A DNA stretch of 64,000 bases from Ailanthus altissimus (lineage: Eukaryota > Streptophyta > Magnoliopsida > Sapindales > Simaroubaceae): NCBI GenBank assembly GCA_946807835.1, contig OX327706.1, positions 26,897,001 through 26,961,000 of the forward strand. The letters run 5' to 3'. The translations under genes and the position numbers were made by a program. This document shows positions 33,501 through 44,986 of this stretch, one piece after another. Each line of letters starts with the position of its first letter. Position 1 is the first letter of the stretch. Under the pieces are notes generated by a model, which was given only the letters and a program-made list of their open reading frames with translations, ran no database searches and was not told where the DNA came from.

Positions 33501-36500
33501 AAATGATTGTTTTGCACAATAATGGTACATGGGAATTAGTCCAATTGCCACAAGGACATTCCACTGTTGGATGTTGTTGGGTTTATGCTGTCAAAATTGG
33601 CTCTGATGACCAGGTTGATAGGTTTAAGGCAAGGTTGGTTGTAAAAGGATACATACAGACTTATGGCCTAGATTATTCTGAAACCTTCTCTCCTGTGGTT
33701 AAAATGTTATCTGTTCGGTTGTTTTTATCTATAGCTACTATTCGCAAATGGCCTTTATACCAACTTGACAGCAAAAATGCCTTTCTCCATGGCAAACTTC
33801 AGAAAAAGATCTATATGGAGCAACCATCTGTTTTGTTGCTCAGGGGGAGTTTGGTTTGGTATATAAACTTTGTTGCTCATTGTATGGTTTAAAACAATCT
33901 CCTCGTGCTTGATTTGGTCGTTTCAGTGCTGTTATCCAAGAGTTTGGCATGATTCAGAGTCGGTCAGATCACTTTGTTTTCTATAGGTGTACAACACAAG
34001 GGCACATCATATATCTGATTTACGTTGACAATATTGTCATTACAGGTAGTGATTAGGATGGTATTAAGCCATTGGAAAATCACTTGTTCAATCATTTTTA
34101 GACTAAAGATTTGGGATTGCTCAAATACTTTCTTGGTATAAAGGTTGCGAAGTTAAATTTTGGGATTGCTATTTCTTAGAGAAAGTATGCTTTGGATTTT
34201 CTAGAAGAAACAGGGATGTTGGACTATAGACCTGTAGACTCTCCCATGGATCCTAATACTAAACTCCTACCTGGATAGAGGGAGTCTTTTACAGATCCTG
34301 GGAGATATCGGAGACTAGTTGGTAAGCTTAATTATCTTACCATCACACGATCTAGTATTTCTTTTTCGATCAGTGTTGTCAGTCAGTTTCTACAGTCTCC
34401 ATGTGATAGTCATTAGGATATAGTTATCCGAAACTTACGATATATCAAGGGTGCACTAGGAAAATGTTTGCTATATGAGAATAAAAGTCATACACAAGTA
34501 GTCGGATATTCAGATGCTGATTAGGCAAGTTCTCCATCAGATAGACGTTCTACTATTGGGTATTATGTTTTTGTTGGAGAAAACCTTGTATCATGGAAAA
34601 GTAAGAAGCAAGAAGTTGTTGCCAGGTCAATTGCAAAAGCAGAATATTTTGTCATGGCCTTAGTAACATGTGAGCTTATATGGTTGAAACAGTTGATCTA
34701 AGAATTGAAATTTGCAGACTTTGTGGTAAACAAGCTACACTTCACATTTCATTCAACCTGGTATTTCATGAAAGGACTAAGCATATAGAAATTGACTATC
34801 ACTTTATTCGAGAAAAGATTTTGTCTGACTGTATTTTCACAAGTCATGTTTGTTCAAACAACCAGCTAGTAGACATCCTAACTAAATCTATCAGGGGTCC
34901 TTGAATTAATTTTATTTGTAACAAGGTTGGCGCATATGATTTATATGCTCCAACTTGAGTGGGAGTGTTGAAATGTATATTATCTGCCTGTATATAATAA
35001 TCTAGGTAGAGCCTACCATTTAGAATTAAGAATTAATACCTTAGCCTATAAAAAGATATAATCTCATTCTATGAAATACACACAAGAATTATTCTTCTCT
35101 CTATTTGTTCACATCTAGATAGGTGCAAAAAAGTTTAGTTTTTGGATTTGATTGTAACTTTTCCATTCCATTGACACATAACTTTGAGTACGTGGTATGC
35201 CTATGAGCAAGTGCTGTAAACCATGAATATTTTGTGTTTAGACCATTTTCTATTTACATTAAAGGGATTAGTCGAATCTCTAGCGATCACTGTGGCTCTT
35301 TACAATTTTCATTGTTTTTTAAATACTGGTTGCACTTGGTAGTTTGTTTAGAATGTTTTAAGTGCTTTCTGGCTTGAACATCCCCTTTTTGGTGTAGAAC
35401 TATTTGGCTTGATAGATACTTTCCATTCTGTGGTTAGAGCTTGAGTTCAAATTGTTTGAATTTTTATGGCCTAGTATAAGTCTTTGTCAGATATTGATGC
35501 ACTAGAGGACACGACAATTATCATCCAACTAATAAAGTTTTAGTTGTATCAACCACCTACAAGAAGTATTAGAGTGTCACATTTTACTTAAATATATTTT
35601 AAATTGTAACATGTAACTACAATTTCGTTAGCTTTGTTTAATAATATGTTACTAGGAGGTGTAAAATTCCATCATTATCCTTATTTACAAAATAAGTCAT
35701 AAATAGATGATTTTGGCCCTCGAAAATGGATATGCTCTATTTCCATATTTCAAAGGAATGTTGACGTGTTAGAATATTGCTATATAGATTTCTTACTGTG
35801 TGAGGGCGCGCATGCCTAATCTTTACCTTGATTAAAAGAAAATTCCTTAACCTAATCTCACTTTGTCTCCTCACTCAAAAAATTACTCACAGTTGTCACC
35901 TCCTCTCGCCTCTTTACACCCGTTTTTAGATTTTCCATCCTCTTGTGCCACACGAATCTTTCCATTGTCTTCACCATTTAGCATTTTGCCATTAAGTCTA
36001 AACAAATGAGCATTGGCACAGTCAAAAGACTTATACCATTGAAGAAAGGAAACTAACCTAACATCTTTTATATTTGCCGCTTGAACTTGAATCTTCAAGT
36101 GTTAATGATGTCTTTCTTAGTCAAGGACTTTTTCCAAAGGAGACTTTCTCTTCAACATGCATTGCCACTTATGATTATTGGTTTTGGCATTGTGGTATGA
36201 CAATATGGATTGGAAACTTAAGTTTTGACGTATGAGTATTGAACTTTATGGTTTGTCGTATACAACTTCAAATGCCAACTTCTTGATTAAAAGATGGGAT
36301 TGGAAAATTTCACTGCTGATATTTTTTGTTGTAAGGAGGATGTGTATGTTTGTGACTACTTTAACTGGCACTGAAAGTGAAAAAGAGAAGAAAAATTGAG
36401 AGGAAAAGGAAAAACAAATCACCCAAAACCCTCCTTAAATCAACCCATGGCAAAACTTTTTGTTGATGAGTGAACTTTGATTTAATGAGTTAGGGTTTCA

Positions 36501-39500
36501 TGAGTAAGGTTTGATGAGTTAGAATTTGGTTTATTGAGTTCAGGCTTGATGAGTTTAGGAGTTTAGGGAAAAGAAGAAAGAAGGAAAAAGGAAATAATGA
36601 GAAAAGAACAAGAAGTTTGTCTTTTAGTAGCCTTAGTCAAATAACTTATTTGCCCCTGCACTGTTAAATTCAAACTAATGGCATTCAAGGAATTGTAGTC
36701 AGATGTTACAATTTGAAATAAACTGTGGGAGACTATTACATGCCAATGCTTCTTGTAGCCAATTGAGATATCGCTGAACCTTTAGTAGTCAGATGATAAT
36801 TGCCTAGAGGATATGTGAAGTAGTTCATATATAAATTTTTTGTTCTTAAATAGATGATACTATTTGTGCTGGTTGAAGTTGGGGAATGAGATTTTGACCT
36901 TGCATAACCTTCAATTACTTTTGAACATTTTCTGTTTGATGGCTGATTGAGGTTTGATCTTCCTTCTGTTTTACCTCAATTTTTGTGCATGGTGGTTTGG
37001 CACATAACTCTCTTTATGGCTTGTTTACTTCTTTTAGCTGCATTTAAATCAATCATATGTCTTGTTTTATTGTTCATGTGCACCTTCAGGCACTTCTTGA
37101 TTATGAAAGGCATAAGACATGTGGTGCTGAGCTTGGTGTACCTGTTGCTTCTCACTCAGGGCCTTTGGATATTGACAATCAGGTAAAATCAACTAAATTC
37201 ATGATCAATTATGTGATTTCTTTCTTCTTTGCTCTTAGATGTGGCATGATTTATGTCATTCTAGCTCATGGGAATGGTATATTAAGAGAAATCCATTGGA
37301 CAAGATGTACTGGTGTTGTGTGTGAATGTTTCTAGTTGGCTAATTTAAATTCACCTACCAAAACTGTACCTACATACATTGATTGGAATTTAATATAACT
37401 ATGGAAATGAGTCTGTAGTTGGTGTTACAAAAAGGAGTCTGTAGTGGATTTGGTTGTCACTGGGGGGGAATGGGAGCTGCTTAACTTGGCCAGATACCAT
37501 TGAAATTACATCCAAAAGAATGGAAACCAGGCATGAATTTCAGAGTGGCTAAAGCTCTAGTTGGTTCAAAATTCTTCACCTAAAACCTTTTAAACTGTTT
37601 GATCACGTAAAATGCATAATAGCATATGGAAACAGGCTTAACGCCTAGAGCTGTTTTCCAATGTTATCATGTTACAAAATCAGTCATCGACTTTAATGGT
37701 AATGGGCTTTAGGACTACAATAGATCATTCCACTGGTGTTCTTACCTATCTTATGGACAATTGACACTTTGACCTCTTAACGTTTTATAGTATTATAATT
37801 TTTAATGTTAATAATTATGATAATACTGTTGTTGTTGTCATCATCATCATCTGAAGAGAATAAAGGTGAGGAAAATCTTTTGCGTCATTTTTTAAGAGAA
37901 AACATTCATTCGTAAATACAAAACAACACATAAAAAACTCGAGCAATCTCAAGATGATAATCTCCAAGCTGGATTAATGCTCCATTTTCGCCAAGGTGTG
38001 AGCGATCACATTAATTTGTTTCTTTTTTCACGGAGATCCTAGATTTCATTTGAATGTATTTATTCAAATATGTTCTATTTTCTCTTGCGAGAAATCAAAT
38101 ATCTGTTTTATAGATATGTTTTAATAATTAAATATAAAATTATTAAAGAATTTTATAAATGAGTGTGAAGGGTAGAATGGCCGTTATTTCTGTCAACTGT
38201 AGTTAAATTGTTAAATCTGCTGGAAAGAGTTGTGGAAGAGTGTATATATGCTGATGATGGTATGTCTTACACATTCAAGAAATGTTGGGGGTCCAGGTGT
38301 CAATTGTCCACATCATTGAGTCGTTTGAACATTATTCATGCATGCTTGTGTGATTATTAGGCTTCAGGATCAGGCAGAGCAAGGAGGGCTGCTGCTGCAC
38401 GTGCCATGCAGGGTTGGCACTCACAATGTGTTCTTGGTAACGATGAAGTTAGTGACCCTATAATCAAGGTTTCTTGATTTCAACTATTGAAAAATTATCT
38501 CTATTTTGTGGCATGTGTATTATTTTCAAATTTTAAGTTGTTGCAATTTGTCTGTTTTGTGTAGGATAAGAATTCTCTGTCACTGCAAAAGCGTGAAAAG
38601 CAGCTGAGAAATCTTGGTATGTCATTTCAACAAGATTATCTTCCTTGTATGCAATATTGTTGACCAACATTTTGTTGTTTCAAATCTTGCATATTTGACC
38701 AGGTTTTAAACATAAGAAGCGATCTTACATGGAAGATGCTGTCAAAGCCGCACGCATGAGAACATCTAAACCACGGTTAAGATTCTGTTAAATAATCTAC
38801 TGAGTTTTGCCTATAAACATTGATAAAGATGTTAACAGTAATTCCTCGATAAGATCTTGTGAAATTGGGTGAATTTATTGGCTTCTTTTTCCTTCCACTT
38901 TTTTGTTGATAGATTGGATGTAGCAGTAGCTGATATGGGACCACCAGCCGATTGGGTGAAGATCAATGTACAGAGGACTGTAAGTTCTCATTGCACTTGA
39001 TGGAATCTAAAGCACTTTTATATGTTAGTTTAATGAAGTAAATAATGTCACAGAAAGATTGTTTTGAGGTCTATGCATTGGTGCCAGGGCTTCTCCGAGA
39101 GGAGGTAAGCATCTTTACTTAGCTGATACCATTTGTATATTCTTTATTTTTCTTTTTTGATAGGAAACAAGAATACCATTTGTATAATTCTTTCATATTA
39201 TTTCTCTATCATTATAGCACATGTAGCTCAATGGAGCTGTTTAAAGTAGTTTTTCAATTATGACCTCGCGTAGGAAGTGCCTCAATTTCTGTCATGCAAT
39301 AGTTGGGTAGATTTAAGGTATGTGTCAAGGTGAAGTAGGTGATTTCTAGTTGCTAGGTCAACTAATATTCTTTACTGGATTGTTTATTCTATCGTATTAT
39401 TTTCTTTCTGGAGGTGGGAAATTATCTGCCTATGTTAGAGACAATCCACAAGCAGAGGAGTAAAAGTTTTGGAAAGATGTCAATATGAATGTATTTGTAC

Positions 39501-40542
39501 CACATGGGTTGATTATGAGCCAAGGATTAGGCACAGAGGCTGCTGATCTGCTTGTTTAGCTGTTGAACACAAGTTCATTCTATTCAATTTACAACAAAAT
39601 ATTATTTTCAGGAAGTATGATGTGTATGATACAAGATTGTGACCAATTTGAGAAAATTCATTGTAACTTTTTATTATTTTATAAATTGATGTAGAGAAAC
39701 TGAGATGTTGGCTACGGTATGGTGTCAGTTCACTTCAATATTTTAATTGGGGTACTTTGTTACATGTGTGTCTCAGTTGTAGTCTTTGATATCTTCTTGT
39801 TTGGCAAACTCAGGTACGTGTTCAGTCAGATCCAGCTGGACGCCTGGTTATAAGTGGTGAACCGGAGCATCCTGATAACCCTTGGGGTGTCACACCCTTC
39901 AAAAAGGTGCACATTTATTTCACAAAGATAATTGAATATTATGAGAACAGGATACGGTTAGACAGTTTGTGCAGGGCACATAACTGCAACTGAAAAGTGC
40001 TTTCTTTTGGCTGCAGTGATTCTTGCATTATGTTTCTCTTGCGTGCCATTAGATATGATGACCTTTTTTTCAATGGAACACTATCTTTACTCCATGTAAT
40101 GCCATGAGTGCATATTTGATTACTATGGATCGCGTAGAGCACATCTTAATTAGAAACAGGAAGACTTTGTAGTTGACTCGCATTATATGTATTTAGCAAC
40201 CCCGTAACTTTCTTCTGTACTGCCTTCTTAAGTTGCATTGAGCCACCTCTAATGGCAGCAGCATTGTTGACACCCACTAATGTTGATTGTTTCCTTATGA
40301 AATGAAACTTGAATATTTGCGCACTTATAATGCAAAGATGGTCTGGCTTATTTTGTTTGCTCTCTAGTTTTCATTTCGATTCTTGTCCTCACAGATTTTA
40401 CAATAGATGTATTAATCCGATTTTGTTTTGGTCCCAGGTTGTGAGCTTACCTGCAAGAATTGACCCTCATCATACATCAGCTGTGGTCACACTGCATGGG
40501 CAGTTGTTTGTCCGTGTCCCATTTGAGCAATCTGACCAGTAG
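27522..40542 (+). CDS. ARID/BRIGHT DNA-binding protein with HSP20-like C-terminal domain, twelve exons
   Basis: Exons are 27522-28411, 28515-28554, 29477-29529, 29861-29906, 37090-37182, 38361-38468, 38565-38616, 38703-38775, 38913-38979, 39054-39104, 39814-39906 and 40438-40542. Codon phases match at every junction, giving 556 aa. Residues 1-260 are acidic, disordered-looking and contain a short repeat array. The ARID domain (about 262-355) starts [15 protein letters not shown], continues [15 protein letters not shown] and ends at [16 protein letters not shown] basic segment ([18 protein letters not shown]) follows. The C-terminus (about 455-556) resembles an alpha-crystallin fold ([24 protein letters not shown] to [11 protein letters not shown]). 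This architecture is that of the Arabidopsis ARID2/3/4 subunits of the PEAT chromatin complex, which act in histone deacetylation and silencing. The 7183-bp intron 4 (29907-37089) carries a Copia and a Mutator-like element. No coding defects are seen. Exon 2's acceptor has a weak pyrimidine tract. Confidence 0.95.
27896..28093 (+). repeat. In-frame degenerate repeat array in ARID exon 1
   Basis: Near-identical DNA blocks (GATTCCAGAGTGGAAGCCCC and variants) recur about every 33-66 bp. They encode [18 protein letters not shown] units four to five times ([36 protein letters not shown]). The array falls in the disordered N-terminus and probably varies in length between alleles. Confidence 0.85.
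29977..30123 (+). repeat. 5' LTR of the ARID-intron Copia element (147 bp)
   Basis: Starts TGTTGAAATG, ends TTGTTCACA, and is followed immediately by the primer site. Confidence 0.95.
30124..30136 (+). other. Primer-binding site with one substitution
   Basis: TGGTATTAGAGCC is the initiator-tRNA-Met site with C changed to T at position 7. It adjoins the 5' LTR. Confidence 0.88.
30799..34904 (+). pseudogene. Degenerate Copia gag-pol polyprotein
   Basis: Gag starts at 30799 (MAIESSKI, then [14 protein letters not shown] typical of UBN2-type gag) and hits a stop at 31072. The zinc knuckle near 31525-31580 has its second Cys codon replaced by a stop ([21 protein letters not shown]). Protease DSGA is at 31798-31809. 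GAG-pre-integrase and integrase remnants run 32100-32800, including [12 protein letters not shown]. The reverse transcriptase frame is 33056-33892 and continues past stops. Its catalytic box at 34021-34032 reads YVDN instead of YVDD. RNase H remnants run to 34904. The element cannot move on its own. Confidence 0.92.
34966..35113 (+). repeat. 3' LTR of the ARID-intron Copia element (148 bp)
   Basis: Same termini as the 5' LTR, with about 94% identity by my count; preceded by the polypurine tract. Confidence 0.95.
35510..36803. mobile_element. Non-autonomous Mutator-like (MULE-type) element in ARID intron 4
   Basis: The 1294-bp element is flanked by perfect 8-bp duplications CTAGAGGA (35502-35509, 36804-36811); extending to 9 bp adds one mismatch. 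The first ~150 bp and the reverse complement of the last ~150 bp align throughout: CAATTATCATC at the tips, CTACAAGAAG, AAATTGTAACAT and ACTACAATT in order. Long terminal inverted repeats plus 8-9 bp target duplications suit Mutator-like elements; hAT is the alternative. The interior (about 35660-36650) has no transposase. It may hold captured DNA, but I recognise none. Confidence 0.85.
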
Positions 40543-41233
40543 CTTTCTGGGGCTGTTTATTCCTATGCCCCTGACTAAAGGCATGAAGCCACTCAGTGGA
40601 ATCTTAACGTCTTTTGAAGCTGACTTTTGCTAGGGTTGCTGGTCCAGTTGCTTGCCCATATTTTCAGTGTTAACCATGTGTAAATGATTTATACTAAGAT
40701 TTTTGTGTCTGGCAATGTTGATGGTAGGTTGTAGAAACCTTACATTCTTATTACCACATCTCTCTCCCTCTCTCTCCTGGGTAGGGATGGTGAAAGAGGC
40801 CGAGTAATGTGTTATGTTATTAGATAGGTAGCTATTGGTATTGCAAGCTCTGCTCTCAGCCAATTAAATCTTTGTATAGGCTCTGAATTAGTATGTTAAG
40901 TCTATTGGATTTGGATGTGGAAAAAGAAATTCGTAAATGCGAGTAGGATTGGGATGGGAGAAATGCCAGTAGAATTTTTATTAAGCTTCGGATTTAATTT
41001 TATGTATATAATGATGAAAAAATCAGCATTATGCGAGTCCATGTTTCGAAGTTTTTTGGTCTTATTCAGTTATCCAGATACATGTTAGTTGACGCAACAG
41101 CGTTTTGCTAGACCGTAGAGAGCTGTATAATAATTCTATGGTGGGTAACATGTTCATTTTGAGGAAAAGCAAAATACTGTTGGCCTAGGCGCAATCGCTA
41201 AGTTGATAACAAACAATTTCCAATGGTTCCAAG
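40543..41233 (+). other. ARID 3' UTR and downstream flank
   Basis: Contains a CTCTCTC-rich stretch (about 40760-40778). No gene is seen. Confidence 0.45.
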
Positions 41234-41705
41234 TGTCACGGACTGTTTTCGAGACCGTGCGGCCTTAGACGCGTTGCGTGCTAAGCAGCCTAGAAAACCA
41301 CACAAAGAGAAGAGAAAAGAAGCACGCCAAGTGTTTGCACGAATGCTCTCTATATTGCTGAAGAGAAAACAAGTTATGAGATGAAAAATACAAGTGAGGG
41401 TTTCCCCCTTTTATAGTTGCAGCCCTATACAATCAATGGCTGAGATCTATTTGATCTAACGGTGTATATACAAGATGGGATAATATTCCTTAAAATATTC
41501 TTAGATGCTCTCCTACCTATTATGGAAGTCTAACTAGGGTTAACTTCCTTAATAAGTTGCGGGTCAAGCCCGGTTCTCCATCCTAACCAGCGGGCCTTCT
41601 AGAAGCTCCGGTCCACGTAGCGCTCCATGGTCCAAGAGGCCTCCAGCAGGCCTAGTCGCGCACCAAGTGCTCGAGGAAATGCTTGAGAGCACTTGGGGCG
41701 TGACA
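41234..41705 (-). mobile_element. Solo LTR (472 bp)
   Basis: Ends are TGTCACG and CGTGACA (perfect inverted termini), flanked by CAAG on both sides (41230-41233, 41706-41709). A minus-strand CTATAAAAGGGGG at about 41404-41416 gives the orientation. It is GC-richer than its surroundings. No internal domain lies on either side. The TGTCACG end and the 4-5 bp duplication suggest a gypsy-type LTR. Confidence 0.82.
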
Positions 41706-41709
41706 CAAG

Positions 41710-42779
41710 GTTTGAATCTTCCTAGATTGCACATCCCGAGATTAAAGATGGCGTAAAATGAGTAGTCTCAGACTCTCAGTCATTAAGGTAATCTGAAAAT
41801 GGTGTTTTTGAATTTTTGAGTACAAAAGAGTATTAATCACTACAAAAGTTGTGTATATTTAATCTGTGTATAATCGTAAATTTATCATGAGAAAATTTTG
41901 AAAAATGTGAGAGACCAATTAAGGAGTTGAATTCATCGCCATCCTGGCAGCTGATGGGAGGATTACAAAAGAGGCCTTGCGTGGGGGAGCTTGGATGATA
42001 TCAAACCATAATCTTACTTTTTGAAGCACGCAACCTGATTTTATGTCTTAGGTCTTGGCAACCCGTTACTCAAAACTGTGCTTTGGATCCCTTTGCCCGA
42101 GCTTCGTCTTGAGTATATCTGGGACTGGGTTAGGCCGGGGTGGGAACTGGGAAGGGAAGGATAGTTTCATTTGTATACAGTGAGTCTCGCGCACAAACTC
42201 CGGGAAAGTATATTTTCTAAGAAGAAATGGCAAGTAGGAGTACTTTTCTTATGAAAATGCGATGGGAAGTACATAGAAATTGCATTCATCTTAGCAAAAA
42301 ATGGCTTCTAAAGTCTGTCTTTAGCTTCTCAGCAAAGGGGGAGGCTTCCCCTTGGATCCGCTTGCTTTGCTCCCTGAGTATCCCTCGATAAAGGCAATTC
42401 CAGCCTTTTGGACAACTAAGGAATTCTTGGAATATTGACTGTGGGTGCCCATAAACCAGCTAAGAGATACTTTCATTGGGACGTACAAGATTAGAAAATT
42501 AACCCAAATGTACAGTAAAAAGTAGATATAACAGGCGCTAAAATGATCTAACTAGTAAGTTCTGCTGGTGATAAATGAAGTTTCAGGTTCAGTTATTAAC
42601 TTGAGTTGTAGACACGAATAGCAACCAGCTTTATTTTTAGTCTTAATTATAGAAGATTGATTAACAAAAGTAATTAAGACCCAGAAAAGTAGAAAAGTTT
42701 CAACTAGTTGAGAAGTTTAATATAATATACACGGAACAGGTAAATACGAAAAACAATTGCTTACTCTTTATACTAGAGA
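41710..42779. other. Intergenic DNA, nothing firmly recognised
   Basis: Mixed-composition sequence; the right end may include the unlocated start of the gypsy LTR that follows. Confidence 0.35.
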
Positions 42780-43249
42780 TTGCAACTACAAGTTGCTTGG
42801 ATCAATACATTGATAGGCTACGAAGATCAGAGAGAAAACGCATGGCTAACCCAAGTATTTGTGAGGACGTGGCAGGAAAGTGGCTGAGGAAATCAGGAAC
42901 GTGGAAAGGAGAAAGTGCGGGGACTAGAGGAGTTGTGCATGAAAAGAAACCTATGTACACGAGGCCTACGTTCATGGGGCGCGAGAGACGTGCGTGCATG
43001 GCAATCATAAAAGAGTCATTTAGTTAAACTAAAATATATGGTAGGAACGTGTAACTAGTTTGTAGGGAGGTAGTTATCAATTTGAATTGTAACTTACTCC
43101 TACGATGTATTTAAAAGGACCATTTCAAATGTAAAGAAGCCAAGTAGAGTTTATCCCAAATTCATGTGGTGCGATTCTCACCCTAAAAGAATCCAATTTA
43201 CATTACATTTTGATTGGGACCTAACAATTGATATCACAGTGTGGTTCAT

Positions 43250-43822
43250 CATGACAATAAATAAGAAAAGGATTGAGAATTTAGAAATAAAATTAGGGAG
43301 ATTAAAGAATGACGTGAACATATTGAAAAGTGGGATGATCGAGAAGTTCTAACAATTAGAAATACCTATTAACCGAATACTAGAAGTGCTAATGAATGAG
43401 AAAAGAGTGTCGCTCAAGGAAGAAGCTCGTCAACTTTAAGCTAGCAATAGTAAATAAGACAAAAAGGAAGAAGTAGGAGGGAGTAAACAACTAATGCTCA
43501 TGAGACTAAGTTAGATTTTTCAAAATATTCTAGGAGTGATTCGACTGAGTGGTTCAATCGAGTTAATCAATTTTTTGAGTACCAAGGAACAATTGAAGAA
43601 CAAAAGTTACCATTGGCATTATTTCATCTAGAAGGTGAGGCCAATTTATGTTGGCAGTGGTTACAACATACTTATAAAAACGAGTGGAAGACGATAACTT
43701 AGATAGAATTCTCGGAGAAGCTGTGGGCTAGGTTCGACCCTAATGAGTGTGAGGACTTCGATGAGGCGTTATCAAGGGTGAGACAAATAGGGTCCCAACG
43801 AGACTATCAAAAGGAGGACTAA
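43250..43822 (+). pseudogene. Gypsy gag remnant
   Basis: Broken frames encode a Retrotrans_gag core: LDFSKYSRSDSTEWFNRVNQ, FFEYQGTIEEQKLPLALFHL, EGEANLCWQW and EKLWARFDP. The coiled-coil-like N-terminus (LEIKLGRLKNDVNILK) is separated from it by stops. Confidence 0.8.
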
Positions 43823-43889
43823 TCAAAAGAGCCTCAAATATTTGTTGGAATAATGAACGGCTATACTAGAACAATAAAAGTGGGTAATG

Positions 43890-44980
43890 AAATTATTGGG
43901 ATATGATTACGAGATTAAGTATAAACTGGGCCATGAAAACTCAGCCGCTGATGCATTATCTAGGGTGACCAGCAGTCTAGAAATTTATGTTCTCTCCATC
44001 CCATAAACTGAACTACAAGAATAGATTAAAGAAGCAATAAAACCGGACGCCTATATGAGTAGAATTGGGGCCAAAGCTACAACAGAACTAGGGAACCTGT
44101 TTGCTTGGTGTAATGGGTTAATAATCTACAAAGGCAGAGTTATTATTCCTCTCTCTTCACCACTCATCCAAAATTGCTTCAGGAATTTCATGACTCACTC
44201 CTCAGTGGGCATTATGGAGTACTAATAATATATAAAAGATTGGCACAACAATTTTATTGGCTAGCTATGTACAAAATAGTCCAATAATATGTGGCTACTT
44301 ATGACACTTGCCAAAGGGCCAAACCCCAAACCCTTTCACATATTGGCCTCCTGCAGCCCTTAGACCTTCTTTATCAAGTCTTGGATGACATCAGTTTAGA
44401 TTTCATAGAGGGATTTCCACTGTCAAATAGGAAGAGCACGATTTTGGAGATGGTGGATCGGTTAAACAAGGCAGCTTATTGCTTGCCATTATCCCACCCA
44501 TTTACTGCTAAAATGGTAGTCGAGAAATTTATTTAAGAGGTAGTAAAGCTATATGATATGCCAAAAACAATCATCTTAGACTGAGATCCTATATTCCTTA
44601 GTCAATTTTGGCAAGAGTTCTTCAGGCTTGTAGGAACAAATCTCAAAATGAGCTTAGCTTATCATACACAAACGGATGGCCAAACCGAAGTGATCAACCG
44701 TTATCTCGAGTAATATCTTTGGTGTTTCACAAACCAGCATCCCCATAAATGGAGATTGTTCCTTCCATAGGCAGAATATTGATACAATACCACATACCAT
44801 ATGTCTATCGACATGACTCCCTTTCAAGCCCTCTATGGCCACCCTTCTCCAACTCTTCCTCAATACTCAAGAAATGCCACATCAGTCCATGCAGTTGATC
44901 AAGAACTAGATGCTCAAGATTAGTTGTTACAACAGCTTAAAAGCCACCTTCAAACAGCCAATAATTGGATGAAAAAATAA
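43890..44980 (+). pseudogene. Gypsy RNase H end and integrase remnant
   Basis: The RNase H tail (GHENSAADALSRV) leads into an integrase with HHCC site (EFHDS, GHYG, then TYDTCQRAK, where the first Cys is replaced by Tyr). The core follows: DDISLDFIEGFP, then VDRLNKAAYCLP, a stop inside the second catalytic Asp segment (ILD*DPIF), and [17 protein letters not shown]. It ends where the Athila LTR begins. Confidence 0.85.
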
Positions 44981-44986
44981 GTTGAC

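Larger units (their letters stand above)
29977..35113 (+). mobile_element. Copia LTR retrotransposon in ARID intron 4, sense to the gene
   Basis: This is a 5137-bp element with LTRs 29977-30123 and 34966-35113 and a primer site directly after the 5' LTR. A purine-rich tract (GAGTGGGAG) directly precedes the 3' LTR. Flanking 5-mers are TCCAG (29972-29976) and TCTAG (35114-35118), a target duplication with one mismatch. The LTRs differ at about eight positions plus one indel by my count. Coding order is gag, protease, integrase, reverse transcriptase, RNase H, with many stops. It belongs to the same lineage as the element in the NTR intron: the integrase-RT linkers are clearly homologous. The LTRs are similar only at their ends. 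Confidence 0.95.
42780..44986 (+). mobile_element. Internally deleted Ty3/gypsy element, 3' end cut off by the Athila insertion
   Basis: An LTR-like block with TATTTAAAAGG near 43108 ends about 43226 (CCTAACA). A degenerate primer site ATTGATATCACAG, a gag start (MTINKKRIENLEIKLGRLKN at 43250), a gag core and then, at about 43830-43900, an abrupt passage to the RNase H end (YKLGHENSAADALSRV) and integrase follow. Protease and nearly all reverse transcriptase are missing. The integrase is interrupted at 44986 by the LTR of the Athila element. The LTR start is uncertain. Confidence 0.75.

Noticed and set aside
43164..43352. Short open frame starting MWCDSHPKRIQ as a separate gene
   Set aside because: It runs from the gypsy LTR through the primer site into the gag start at 43250; part of the element.
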